A program made the position numbers and the translations under genes. Under the pieces are notes generated by a model. It was not told the origin of the DNA. It did no database searches and saw only the letters and a program-made list of their open reading frames with translations. A stretch of DNA of 5,834 bases from assembly GCA_017408185.1 (NCBI GenBank), contig JAFQVE010000085.1:1-5834 (forward strand). Reading direction: 5' to 3'. The stretch is from Oscillospiraceae bacterium. GTDB taxonomy: Bacteria; Bacillota_A; Clostridia; Oscillospirales; JAAYXM01. Below are positions 1 through 5,356 of this stretch, one piece after another (the first letter of the stretch is position 1; every line of letters starts with the position of its first letter).

Positions 1-619
1 ATGCAAAAACATTGCTAAGCCCCATTTCGTATATAGATTTGTATATTTTATCGGGGAAAAGCGGAAGGTAATTATCAACCTTTTCTTTGGTAATTGATTT
101 ACTGAAAATATAATTAGAAAGTTTATCTTTGGTCTCTTCTTTAGTCAATTCGGAATATGTTTCTATATCCTTCAAAAGCTCAAGAAACTGGAGAGTATAC
201 ACATTTTCTTCGTTAATCTCAGTTCTCGCTTTTCTAATAATAAATCTTCTTCCGTTATAATCAAGTCGCTTTATAGGGTTACCCATTTCATTGGTTACTA
301 TTTCCTGTACAAAAGGCATCTGTGTGGATATTCCTATTTTATTGGCAAAAACATATCCGCTGTAATATCCCATAATTTTGTTATTACGGGAAATATACTT
401 TTTTTCCACAACAACTTCCGGTGGAATTGCAACATTGCCGCCAAGCAATGATTTTCTAGGAATATAGTATATTCCGTTTTCAAAGCGGGATAATTTACCA
501 TTGTCAGTTAAAAGCTTAAACTGCCTGCGTTTATTAACCTCGGACAAGCCAATATTTATGTCAGATGCAACGATTGGTTCTCCGGGAGAATAGTTATCAT
601 ATATATATTTCCATAACAT
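1..619 (-). CDS. AbiEi-like (DUF6088-type) antitoxin / transcriptional repressor, 3' end cut by window edge
   Basis: Translating the minus strand from ATG at 619 gives 206 codons with no stop, running off the left edge. The start is preceded by GAGAGGTG about 6 nt upstream; a nearby ATG at 614 hits a stop after five codons, so 619 is the start. The N-terminus (MLWKYIYDNYSPGEPIVASD) and the following stretch to about residue 53, ending GKLSRFENGIYYIP, resemble the winged-helix part of AbiEi/DUF6088 proteins. The remainder, with GYYSGYVFANKIGIS around residues 75-90 and YLPLFPDKIYKSIY near the end, fits the C-terminal half. Family knowledge: AbiEi is the antitoxin of type IV abortive-infection systems and represses its own promoter; its partner AbiEii is a nucleotidyltransferase toxin. 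The family is roughly this long, so the protein is probably almost complete, and the cut codon begins with T, which is compatible with a stop. The toxin gene, if present, lies left of the window. The gene is visibly AT-richer than its neighbours, suggesting acquisition. Recognition is by memory of the family, not a search. Confidence 0.72.
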   Translation of the reverse strand, partial: MLWKYIYDNYSPGEPIVASDINIGLSEVNKRRQFKLLTDNGKLSRFENGIYYIPRKSLLGGNVAIPPEVVVEKKYISRNNKIMGYYSGYVFANKIGISTQMPFVQEIVTNEMGNPIKRLDYNGRRFIIRKARTEINEENVYTLQFLELLKDIETYSELTKEETKDKLSNYIFSKSITKEKVDNYLPLFPDKIYKSIYEMGLSNVFA

Positions 620-633
620 AAAAAACACCTCTC

Positions 634-672
634 AATAACGAAAACGAAATAAACACTTTCACTTTCGTTATT
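634..672 (-). promoter_or_regulatory. Inverted-repeat operator over the start of the AbiEi-like transcript
   Basis: AATAACGAAA (634-643) and TTTCGTTATT (663-672) are perfect 10-bp inverted arms separated by 19 bp. The left arm is followed by a second ACGAAA copy (644-649), and the right arm is preceded by a repeated CTTTC (656-660, 662-666), so each half-site is partly duplicated. The right arm abuts the -10 box and covers the predicted transcription start, where a bound protein would block RNA polymerase. Known AbiEi proteins bind inverted repeats in their own promoter; binding here is inferred. Confidence 0.55.
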
Positions 673-702
673 AGTATATCACATAATATGCTTTTTAGTC
701 AA
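673..702 (-). promoter_or_regulatory. Promoter of the AbiEi-like gene
   Basis: On the minus strand, TTGACT (702-697) and TATACT (678-673) each match consensus at five of six positions with an 18-bp spacer. Transcription would start near 666, about 47 nt before the ATG at 619 and inside the inverted repeat described separately. No terminator hairpin is visible between the hydrolase stop (722) and this promoter, so read-through from the upstream operon is possible. Confidence 0.65.
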
Positions 703-721
703 TAGTAAATGATTTCTCCCA

Positions 722-1807
722 TCATCTATTCCTTATATTCTCAGCAACAACCTTTCCCGCGCCCTTTGCAAGCGCGCGGATAGCTTCAATGAGTATCTTG
801 CGTGTTTCGTCATCAAGCGTCCGCAGCGTTTTCAGCACCGAAACGGTGTTCCCTACCCAGTTTTCAGAAAGCTCGCGCACGGTTTTCGCATTCGTTTCCA
901 TAAGCACGGAGTACAAAGTATCTACGAGAAGCTCCCTCTTTTCCGGCGGCATCTCGGCTATCCATTCCTTGAGAGTCCTGTCTATAAACCGGCTTGCATC
1001 CGTAACCTTTTCAAGATATACGAAATGATCCCGCTCAACCTCCCAGGAGTATGTGTCGTGTTGCCACAGCCCGCTCTGTGTGCTTTTCACAATCGTATAT
1101 TCTTCCTCGTGGTTTAAAAGAAGCCCTACAACGGACGACTGCGGAATGTAAGTATTCACGCGTTCCCGTACCGCAAGATATCCCGGAGAAGTGAGAACCT
1201 TTTCGTCAAAACCGGGACCGTCAAAATTTTGTGCAATATCAATTTTCCGCGACAGCACAGGTTTGGAAAAAGCCGCCGCATATACTGCAAGATTCCCGCC
1301 CTTTGAGTGTCCTCCGAGAATAAATCTTCCGCGCACGCGACGCGCGATACGCTCATAATATTCCACCGCCATCCTCTGCGCAGGCACCGGCGTGGTAAAG
1401 CTCATATTAAAATCCTCTTTCCAGCCGATAAGGTTGTCATCCGTTCCGCGGAATGTCACGTAAAACGCTCCGCGGGATAGCTGGAACGTCACTGCGCTGA
1501 ACTGAGTTTCCGTTTCCTCATCCACGCGGTTGACATATTCAAAAAGCACAAGCTTACGGAACCGCTCGCTTTCTGCCATAAGCTCTAAAAGCCTTTTATC
1601 GCTTTTCATAAGAAGCTTTTCTTCGATATTCTCTATTTTCAGAAGAGCACTGCACACAGTCTCCACCGTGGCGGCACGAGGCTGCCCCACAAGCTCAAGC
1701 GGTGCATACGAAAGGCGCGAAAGAAGCATTCCGTCCACTTCGTTTAACGGGCTTACCGAAAAAGGAATATCCCCGCGCCACATTAAGTAATCAAAGCAAT
1801 TTGCCAT
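722..1807 (-). CDS. Mbeg1-like / DUF2974 alpha/beta-hydrolase (lipase-like), cytosolic
   Basis: This 361-residue protein starts at ATG 1807 with GGAGG 6 nt upstream and ends in TGA. The N-terminus FDYLMWRGDIPF, then NEVDGMLLSRLSYAP (about 22-36), is the typical opening of the DUF2974 family, also called Mbeg1-like. FYVTFRGTDDNLIGWKEDFN (about 115-134) is the conserved block before the nucleophile elbow. GGHSKGG (165-171) is a lipase-type G-H-S-x-G elbow with Ser168 as likely nucleophile. FDGPGF (195-200) may supply the acid, Asp196, and QHDTYSW (249-255) the His, His250; the last two assignments are inferred. The C-terminal 100 residues are helical and charged. There is no signal peptide or membrane segment. 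It lies 14 nt after a LysR regulator gene on the same strand, so the two are probably one operon. The substrate is unknown; a lipid or ester is only a guess from the fold. Confidence 0.87.
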   Translation of the reverse strand: MANCFDYLMWRGDIPFSVSPLNEVDGMLLSRLSYAPLELVGQPRAATVETVCSALLKIENIEEKLLMKSDKRLLELMAESERFRKLVLFEYVNRVDEETETQFSAVTFQLSRGAFYVTFRGTDDNLIGWKEDFNMSFTTPVPAQRMAVEYYERIARRVRGRFILGGHSKGGNLAVYAAAFSKPVLSRKIDIAQNFDGPGFDEKVLTSPGYLAVRERVNTYIPQSSVVGLLLNHEEEYTIVKSTQSGLWQHDTYSWEVERDHFVYLEKVTDASRFIDRTLKEWIAEMPPEKRELLVDTLYSVLMETNAKTVRELSENWVGNTVSVLKTLRTLDDETRKILIEAIRALAKGAGKVVAENIRNR

Positions 1808-1821
1808 AGCACACCTCCGCT

Positions 1822-2733
1822 TTATTTTATTCCTTCAATACGCTGTCTGATACATTCGATAAGCGCCTTCTCATCCTCACTGAAAATATGACCTTTTCTG
1901 TATATAAGAACATCACGGTTTACCTCTTTTCTGTCGACGCATTTTCTTGTTACAAGCCCGCCCGCACGCCGCACATTCTCCGGAATCCGCGACATCCACA
2001 TATATGTTGTATGAACATTGGAAAGTATGTCGCCCTGAGTTCCGCGCTCATAAAGATATATAAGCTTTTGCGCATTTCTTCGCAGCAGCTGTCTTCCTCC
2101 CGATGTCCGCTCCTGCATATCGCCGTGAACAAGCTCTATGTATTCCTCAAGATCACTCTCACATATTTCTTCTTTCACGGCAAGCGGGTGCTTCTCGGAC
2201 ATAACAAGCACCGGCTCAAATTCAAGCAGCGGTTCATATTCGAGACCTCTTTCGCGCAAAATCGTCATCATATAGTTCTCTGAAACATCTACGTATCTGA
2301 CAACCCCTATGTGCGCTTCTCCGCCAATCACGTGCTCAATTGTGCTCTTTGTGCCAAGCTCACGTATATTTACAAAAATATGCTTGCGATCATGTAATGT
2401 GTTCAGAAAATCCGTAAACGCAAGGCTTATGTATGTCGCACGCGGACCGCAGAAAGTCAGATTGGTTTTATTGCTTTTATCTGATGTGTACATAGAATCA
2501 AAATTAACTATCTGCTCATATATCACACGTGCGTTTGCAAGAAATTCCTCTCCTTCACGCGTCGGCTTGACTCCTTTTGTGCTGCGTACGAAAATTTTAA
2601 TTCCGATTTCTTCCTCAAGCTCTTTCATCGCTTTGCTCAAGTTAGGCTGGCTTAAGAACAGGTTTTGCGCGGCTGCCGTTATAGAGCCCGTTTGCGCTAT
2701 TTCCAGTGCATATTTTATCTGTGTAGTGTTCAT
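1822..2733 (-). CDS. LysR-family transcriptional regulator
   Basis: This is a 303-residue DNA-binding regulator, the usual LysR length. Residues 1-60 form the winged helix-turn-helix: MNTTQIKYALEIAQTGSITA, then AAQNLFLSQPNLSKAMKELE, then IFVRSTKGVKPTREGEEFL. The remainder, from about residue 85 (LTFCGPRATYISLAFTDFL), is the effector-binding domain, with LEFEPVLVMSEKHPL in its middle. The start is placed at ATG 2733 because LysR proteins normally begin at M-N-x-x-Q. An in-frame TTG at 2757 would add eight residues, but those codons overlap the GGGAGGT Shine-Dalgarno at 2752-2746. Spacing from GGGAGG to the ATG is about 13 nt, longer than ideal. The gene stops at TAA 1824-1822, directly before the ribosome binding site of the hydrolase, so the two are probably co-transcribed. 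The ligand cannot be predicted. LysR genes are often divergent from their targets; here the divergent gene is prmA, a housekeeping gene, so the hydrolase or the operon itself is the likelier target. Confidence 0.92.
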   Translation of the reverse strand: MNTTQIKYALEIAQTGSITAAAQNLFLSQPNLSKAMKELEEEIGIKIFVRSTKGVKPTREGEEFLANARVIYEQIVNFDSMYTSDKSNKTNLTFCGPRATYISLAFTDFLNTLHDRKHIFVNIRELGTKSTIEHVIGGEAHIGVVRYVDVSENYMMTILRERGLEYEPLLEFEPVLVMSEKHPLAVKEEICESDLEEYIELVHGDMQERTSGGRQLLRRNAQKLIYLYERGTQGDILSNVHTTYMWMSRIPENVRRAGGLVTRKCVDRKEVNRDVLIYRKGHIFSEDEKALIECIRQRIEGIK

Positions 2734-2762
2734 ATTTGCGTTTAAACCTCCCGACAATCGTC

Positions 2763-2777
2763 ATAACTTTAAGTTAT
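2763..2777. promoter_or_regulatory. Palindrome with LysR-box (T-N11-A) form
   Basis: ATAACTTTAAGTTAT is a perfect palindrome with 7-bp arms, and it contains T-N11-A (T2764, A2776), the core of LysR binding sites. It lies about 7 to 21 nt downstream of the predicted operon start, where a bound regulator would hinder transcription. AT-rich palindromes of this size can arise by chance, so autoregulation is an inference. Confidence 0.4.
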
Positions 2778-2790
2778 ACCGTCTATAACA

Positions 2791-2819
2791 ATTATATATT
2801 TTACAAACACAAAAGTCAA
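2791..2819 (-). promoter_or_regulatory. Promoter of the LysR-hydrolase operon
   Basis: On the minus strand, TTGACT (2819-2814) is followed after exactly 17 bp by a perfect TATAAT (2796-2791). Transcription would begin near 2784, giving a leader of about 50 nt before the ATG at 2733. Confidence 0.72.
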
Positions 2820-2923
2820 TGATAAAATATAAAATGTAATCGATGAGTTTTGAATTTGTCCTCGTCTTTTACACACCTTTCTTAATATAGTTCACCTTCT
2901 AATCCCCCTATATATACCATGCA

Positions 2924-2957
2924 CAATAAGACCGGTACGAAAGTACCGGTCTTATTG
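2924..2957. repeat. Perfect 15-bp hairpin with GAAA loop between divergent promoters
   Basis: CAATAAGACCGGTAC (2924-2938) and GTACCGGTCTTATTG (2943-2957) are perfectly complementary around a GAAA tetraloop closed by C-G, a GNRA-type loop. The stem is followed on the plus strand only by CGTTTATTGC and on the minus strand by TGTGCATGG, so neither side has the T-run of a normal intrinsic terminator. No recognised gene ends here: LysR leaves to the left and prmA starts to the right. It lies 23 bp upstream of the prmA -35 box. Its role is unknown; an insulating terminator, a protein site or a small-RNA 3' end are all possible. Confidence 0.75.
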
Positions 2958-2980
2958 CGTTTATTGCAAATTAAAACATC

Positions 2981-3009
2981 TTGCAAAATATGGGGATTTT
3001 TGGTACAAT
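2981..3009 (+). promoter_or_regulatory. Promoter of prmA (extended -10)
   Basis: TTGCAA (2981-2986), a 17-bp spacer and TACAAT (3004-3009), preceded by TGG at 3001-3003 as an extended -10. Transcription would start near 3016. The leader is then about 24 nt and includes GGAGG at 3028-3032. Confidence 0.75.
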
Positions 3010-3039
3010 ATACAGTAGCAAATATTTGGAGGTTTTTTT

Positions 3040-3999
3040 GTGGAGTGGATTCAGGTAAGTATATCTACAGCTCACGAGGGCATCGAGGCGCTGACCTCAG
3101 CTCTTGAGGATATCGGCATCCGCGGTTTTGAAATTGAAGATCCGGCAGATTTCTGTGAGTTTATGCAGGCAGAATTTCCGTACCGCGACTATGTGGACGA
3201 TGACCTTGTGAAAGAAAAAACGGAAGAAAGCGTGAAAGTGAAAATTTATGTCAGCGCGAACGCCGCAGGGCACGAACAGCTTGCCGCCGTGCGTGAGCTT
3301 CTCTCATCCCTTTCATCCGATAACTCTTTCGGAAGCCTTGAGCTTTCGTTTGAAACAATGAACGAGGAGGATTGGTCCGAAAACTGGAAGCAGTTTTTCC
3401 ATCCTTTGAAAATAGGAAAGCGCGTTCTTGTCCGCCCCGAGTGGGAGGAATGTGATGATACCGACGGCAGAGTGGTGTTTACCATAAACCCGGGTATGAG
3501 CTTCGGCACAGGCTCGCACGCCACCACCCAGCTGTGCCTTGAAGCGATTGAGGAATACACAAAAGACGGCGACACCATCCTTGACCTCGGTTGCGGAAGC
3601 GGTATTCTCTCGATTACCGCATGCCTTCTCGGCGCAAAAAGCGCAGTTGCATGTGATATTGACAAAAACGCTGTGGATATAGCAGTAAGAAACGCAGAGC
3701 TCAACGGCGTAAGTCAGGATAAATTTGAGGCTCTTGCCGGAAATATTCTGGATAACGAAGCTTTGCGTCGCCGTTTTGAAAATGAAAAATATGATATCGT
3801 TGCGGCAAATATCGTTGCGGATGTTATTATCGGCATCAGTCCGTTTGCATCGGGGTTTGTAAAGCCCGGCGGAATATTTATCGCCTCCGGCATAATAACA
3901 GAGCGCCTTGACGAGGTTCTGTCGCATCTTGAAAAAAGTTTTAAAATTATTAAAATTTGTGATAAAAACGGCTGGGCGTCTGTAATTGCAACGGTTTGA
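3040..3999 (+). CDS. prmA: Ribosomal protein L11 methyltransferase
   Basis: PrmA uses S-adenosylmethionine to methylate ribosomal protein L11 in the cytoplasm. The 319-residue length is normal for the family. The N-terminal L11-recognition domain (1-105) begins MEWIQVSISTAHEGIEALTS and is followed by the linker ENWKQFFHPLKIGKRVLVRP (114-133). NPGMSFGTGSHATTQLCLE (150-168) is the family signature, with Asn where many homologues have Asp. LDLGCGSG (181-188) is SAM-binding motif I and CDID (205-208) is the acidic motif II. NIVADVI (257-263) corresponds to the conserved NI-x-A-x-x active-site motif, and VKPGGIFIASGI (274-285) completes the Rossmann fold. The start is GTG 3040, with GGAGG and a 7-nt spacer. 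In many Bacillota prmA is followed by rsmE; here the next gene is an unrelated membrane protein with its own promoter, so prmA appears to be transcribed alone. Confidence 0.97.
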   Translation: MEWIQVSISTAHEGIEALTSALEDIGIRGFEIEDPADFCEFMQAEFPYRDYVDDDLVKEKTEESVKVKIYVSANAAGHEQLAAVRELLSSLSSDNSFGSLELSFETMNEEDWSENWKQFFHPLKIGKRVLVRPEWEECDDTDGRVVFTINPGMSFGTGSHATTQLCLEAIEEYTKDGDTILDLGCGSGILSITACLLGAKSAVACDIDKNAVDIAVRNAELNGVSQDKFEALAGNILDNEALRRRFENEKYDIVAANIVADVIIGISPFASGFVKPGGIFIASGIITERLDEVLSHLEKSFKIIKICDKNGWASVIATV

Positions 4000-4044
4000 G
4001 GAAAATATTTTTCCTGATATCGGGCAAACTTAATAAAACAGTAC

Positions 4045-4073
4045 TGGACAAACGGCAATTTTTTTGGTAAAAT
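4045..4073 (+). promoter_or_regulatory. Promoter of the membrane-protein gene (extended -10)
   Basis: TGGACA (4045-4050), a 17-bp spacer and TAAAAT (4068-4073), with TGG at 4065-4067 as an extended -10. The region around the -10 nearly repeats that of the prmA promoter. The predicted start near 4080 leaves a leader of about 45 nt to the TTG start. Confidence 0.6.
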
Positions 4074-4124
4074 ATAACGTATGGCATATGTGTTGCCTTA
4101 TGAGTTATTTGGGAGTGAACCGTT

Positions 4125-4904
4125 TTGAAAGAGAATAAATCGCCGAAGGACGCGGCAATGTACAGAAAAAAAGATTATGTGACCAACAAGCTCCTTCTTG
4201 TTTTCACGCTTGCATTTGCGCTTTTGCTTTTGCTTATGAACGTAGGGCGTATGATGAAGAGCACAGCAACGTTTATGACCGCGTATACCGTGGTTAAGGT
4301 TGTTGCAGTTGCCGCCGTGGTGCTCGTTGCCGCGGGAATCGTTATGATAATTACTGAGCATTCTAAAAAGAAGGATATGAGCTACCGGCTTTTCTCAGGC
4401 AAGAACGTGACGGTTGCAGCTTTGTTCGTTGCAATCTGCGCTATCGCCCTTTCCCTCGTCTTCTCGCAGAGTATGCTTATGCTTCTTTACATCTTCGTTC
4501 CGGCAGTTGTTGTTTTGTATATCATCTACTATTCATATCAGCGCGAATTTTTCCTTATCGCCCTTTCCTGTATCGTCGGCGGTATCGGAATCTGGCTTTT
4601 GGGTTCTGACCTTGTGAACACTAAAGATGTTTTCGCAATTGCAGGCGCCGCTGCACTGGTTGTTCTCACTGCAGGCTTTGCACTGTGGGCACAGCTTGGC
4701 AAAGGGAAGATAAAGCTTTTCGGACGTGAGCTTGCGGTTTTTAAAGCGGATGCACGTTACGGAATCATCTACCTCACCTGCCTGTTGGTTCTCATGCTTC
4801 TTGCCGCGGCATTCCTTGCTCCGGACCTTGCAATGTACTTTGTTTTCGCACTCATTGCGTACATCGTTCTTACCGGTGTGTATTACACCGTAAAGCTTAT
4901 TTGA
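4125..4904 (+). CDS. Unidentified membrane protein with eight predicted transmembrane segments
   Basis: I do not recognise this 259-residue protein. It has a charged cytoplasmic N-terminus (MKENKSPKDAAMYRKKDY) and hydrophobic segments at about 22-40, 53-77, 95-113, 116-136, 142-160, 168-189, 212-232 and 234-257. Basic loops lie at 79-93 (SKKKDMSYRLFSGK) and 191-211 (LGKGKIKLFGRELAVF), which favours both ends facing the cytoplasm. No catalytic motif, ATP-binding loop or signal-peptide cleavage site is evident. Two starts are possible. TTG 4125 has GGGAGTG 7 nt upstream; ATG 4158 (Met12) has GAAGGA 7 nt upstream. I prefer TTG because the same GGAGTGAAC-N4-start arrangement recurs at 5656-5671. 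The gene has its own promoter after prmA and no clear terminator behind it. A transport or envelope role would be a guess. Confidence 0.82.
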   Translation: MKENKSPKDAAMYRKKDYVTNKLLLVFTLAFALLLLLMNVGRMMKSTATFMTAYTVVKVVAVAAVVLVAAGIVMIITEHSKKKDMSYRLFSGKNVTVAALFVAICAIALSLVFSQSMLMLLYIFVPAVVVLYIIYYSYQREFFLIALSCIVGGIGIWLLGSDLVNTKDVFAIAGAAALVVLTAGFALWAQLGKGKIKLFGRELAVFKADARYGIIYLTCLLVLMLLAAAFLAPDLAMYFVFALIAYIVLTGVYYTVKLI

Positions 4905-4933
4905 ATTTTATTTGAACTTTTGCAAAAAAAGGC

Positions 4934-4962
4934 TTGACGTAAACGCATTTTTCATTTATAAT
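4934..4962 (+). promoter_or_regulatory. Promoter of tRNA-Ser(GCU)
   Basis: TTGACG (4934-4939) and a perfect TATAAT (4957-4962) are separated by 17 bp, one of the best sigma-A-type promoters in the window. Transcription would start near 4969, about 57 nt before the mature tRNA. Confidence 0.87.
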
Positions 4963-4974
4963 ATATCAAGTAGG

Positions 4975-5007
4975 TCGGTATTCGGCTTACACAAAACCGA
5001 ATACCGA
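4975..5007 (+). other. Hairpin in the 5' leader of the tRNA-Ser transcript
   Basis: TCGGTATTCGG (4975-4985) and CCGAATACCGA (4997-5007) form a perfect 11-bp stem with an 11-nt loop. The stem begins about 7 nt after the predicted transcription start and ends 18 nt before the mature tRNA. It is followed by a T-rich stretch (TTTATTTT at 5012-5019), so it could attenuate transcription or end read-through from the upstream gene. It could instead be a processing or stability element of the precursor. RNase P would remove it from the mature tRNA. Confidence 0.6.
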
Positions 5008-5025
5008 TGACTTTATTTTCGACTT

Positions 5026-5117
5026 GGAGAAGTACTCAAGCTGGTCGAAGAGGCGCCCCTGCTAAGGGCGTAGGTCGCGAAAGCGGTGCGGGAGTTCGAA
5101 TCTCCCCTTCTCCGCCA
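5026..5117 (+). tRNA. tRNA-Ser(GCU)
   Basis: This 92-nt class II tRNA has all arms visible. The acceptor is GGAGAAG (5026-5032) with CTTCTCC (5107-5113), then discriminator G5114 and an encoded CCA (5115-5117). The anticodon stem is CGCCC/GGGCG (5054-5058, 5066-5070) with loop CTGCTAA and anticodon GCT at 5061-5063, reading AGC and AGU serine codons. A long variable arm (GTCGC-GAAA-GCGGT) and a T-arm GGGAG-TTCGAAT-CTCCC complete it. The long variable arm and G discriminator fit serine identity. It has its own promoter, a leader hairpin and a terminator, so it is a single-gene unit. Confidence 0.98.
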
Positions 5118-5118
5118 G

Positions 5119-5150
5119 AAAAACGATACAGTTTTTGCTGTATCGTTTTT
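5119..5150 (+). terminator. Intrinsic terminator of tRNA-Ser
   Basis: AAAAACGATACAG (5119-5131) and CTGTATCGTTTTT (5138-5150) form a 13-bp stem with loop TTTTTG; the T-run at 5146-5150 ends the stem. It begins one base after the CCA end, so the primary transcript needs only short 3' trimming. The mirrored A-run means it could also work on the minus strand. Confidence 0.87.
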
Positions 5151-5151
5151 C

Positions 5152-5332
5152 AATGAAATAAATCCTTCGGATTTGTGAAATAGCTTTGCTATGAAATATT
5201 GCTTCGCAATGTGAAATACGCCTGACGGCGTGTGATATAAGGATTTATTTTCTTTCACTTGATGCTTTAGCATCAAATTTCACAATTTCTGTAAGAAATT
5301 ATTTCACATCGAGCAAAGCGAGATATTTCATT
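5152..5332. repeat. Palindromic array element A (nested hairpins with TGAAAT/ATTTCA linkers)
   Basis: This element starts directly after the tRNA terminator and is bounded by perfect 9-bp inverted ends, AATGAAATA (5152-5160) and TATTTCATT (5324-5332). The left half has hairpins at 5160-5174 (AAATCC-TTC-GGATTT), 5180-5192 (ATAGC-TTT-GCTAT), 5198-5210 (ATTGC-TTC-GCAAT) and 5218-5231 (ACGCC-TGAC-GGCGT). They are separated by TGAAAT at 5154, 5176, 5192 and 5212. The right half has hairpins at 5259-5276, 5284-5300 and 5308-5324, separated by the reverse-complement linker ATTTCA(C) at 5277, 5301 and 5325. A long-range stem joins AAATAAATCCTT (5156-5167) to AAGGATTTATTT (5239-5250). No reading frame explains this. 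It is probably a mobile palindromic repeat or a structured RNA; no name is known to me. Confidence 0.75.
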
Positions 5333-5356
5333 AAAACTAATGACAGTAAAATTAAC
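5333..5356. other. AT-rich spacer between array elements
   Basis: This short stretch joins the end of element A to the outer stem of element B. AATGACAGT at 5339-5347 may be a decayed copy of the AATGAAATA end seen on element A, but the match is weak. No promoter or gene is visible here. Confidence 0.35.

Noticed and set aside
2734..2757. TTG start for LysR, eight residues longer
   Set aside because: Those codons overlap the Shine-Dalgarno sequence, and LysR proteins normally begin at the ATG at 2733.
3999..4015. Terminator after prmA (AGGAAAA-TAT-TTTTCCT)
   Set aside because: The 7-bp stem is mostly A-T and has no T-run after it; too weak to call.
3246..4058. Long minus-strand open frames across prmA
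   Set aside because: They lie wholly or mainly antisense to the conserved prmA gene and show no recognisable protein features.
4920..5025. T-box or other riboswitch in the tRNA leader
   Set aside because: The leader is only about 57 nt with one hairpin, and contains none of the conserved elements of a T-box.
5013..5276. An 87-codon minus-strand open frame antisense to the tRNA
   Set aside because: It is the translated complement of tRNA-Ser and the palindromic repeats; its RRRGDSNSRTAFATYALSRG stretch is a typical false protein from serine tRNA genes.
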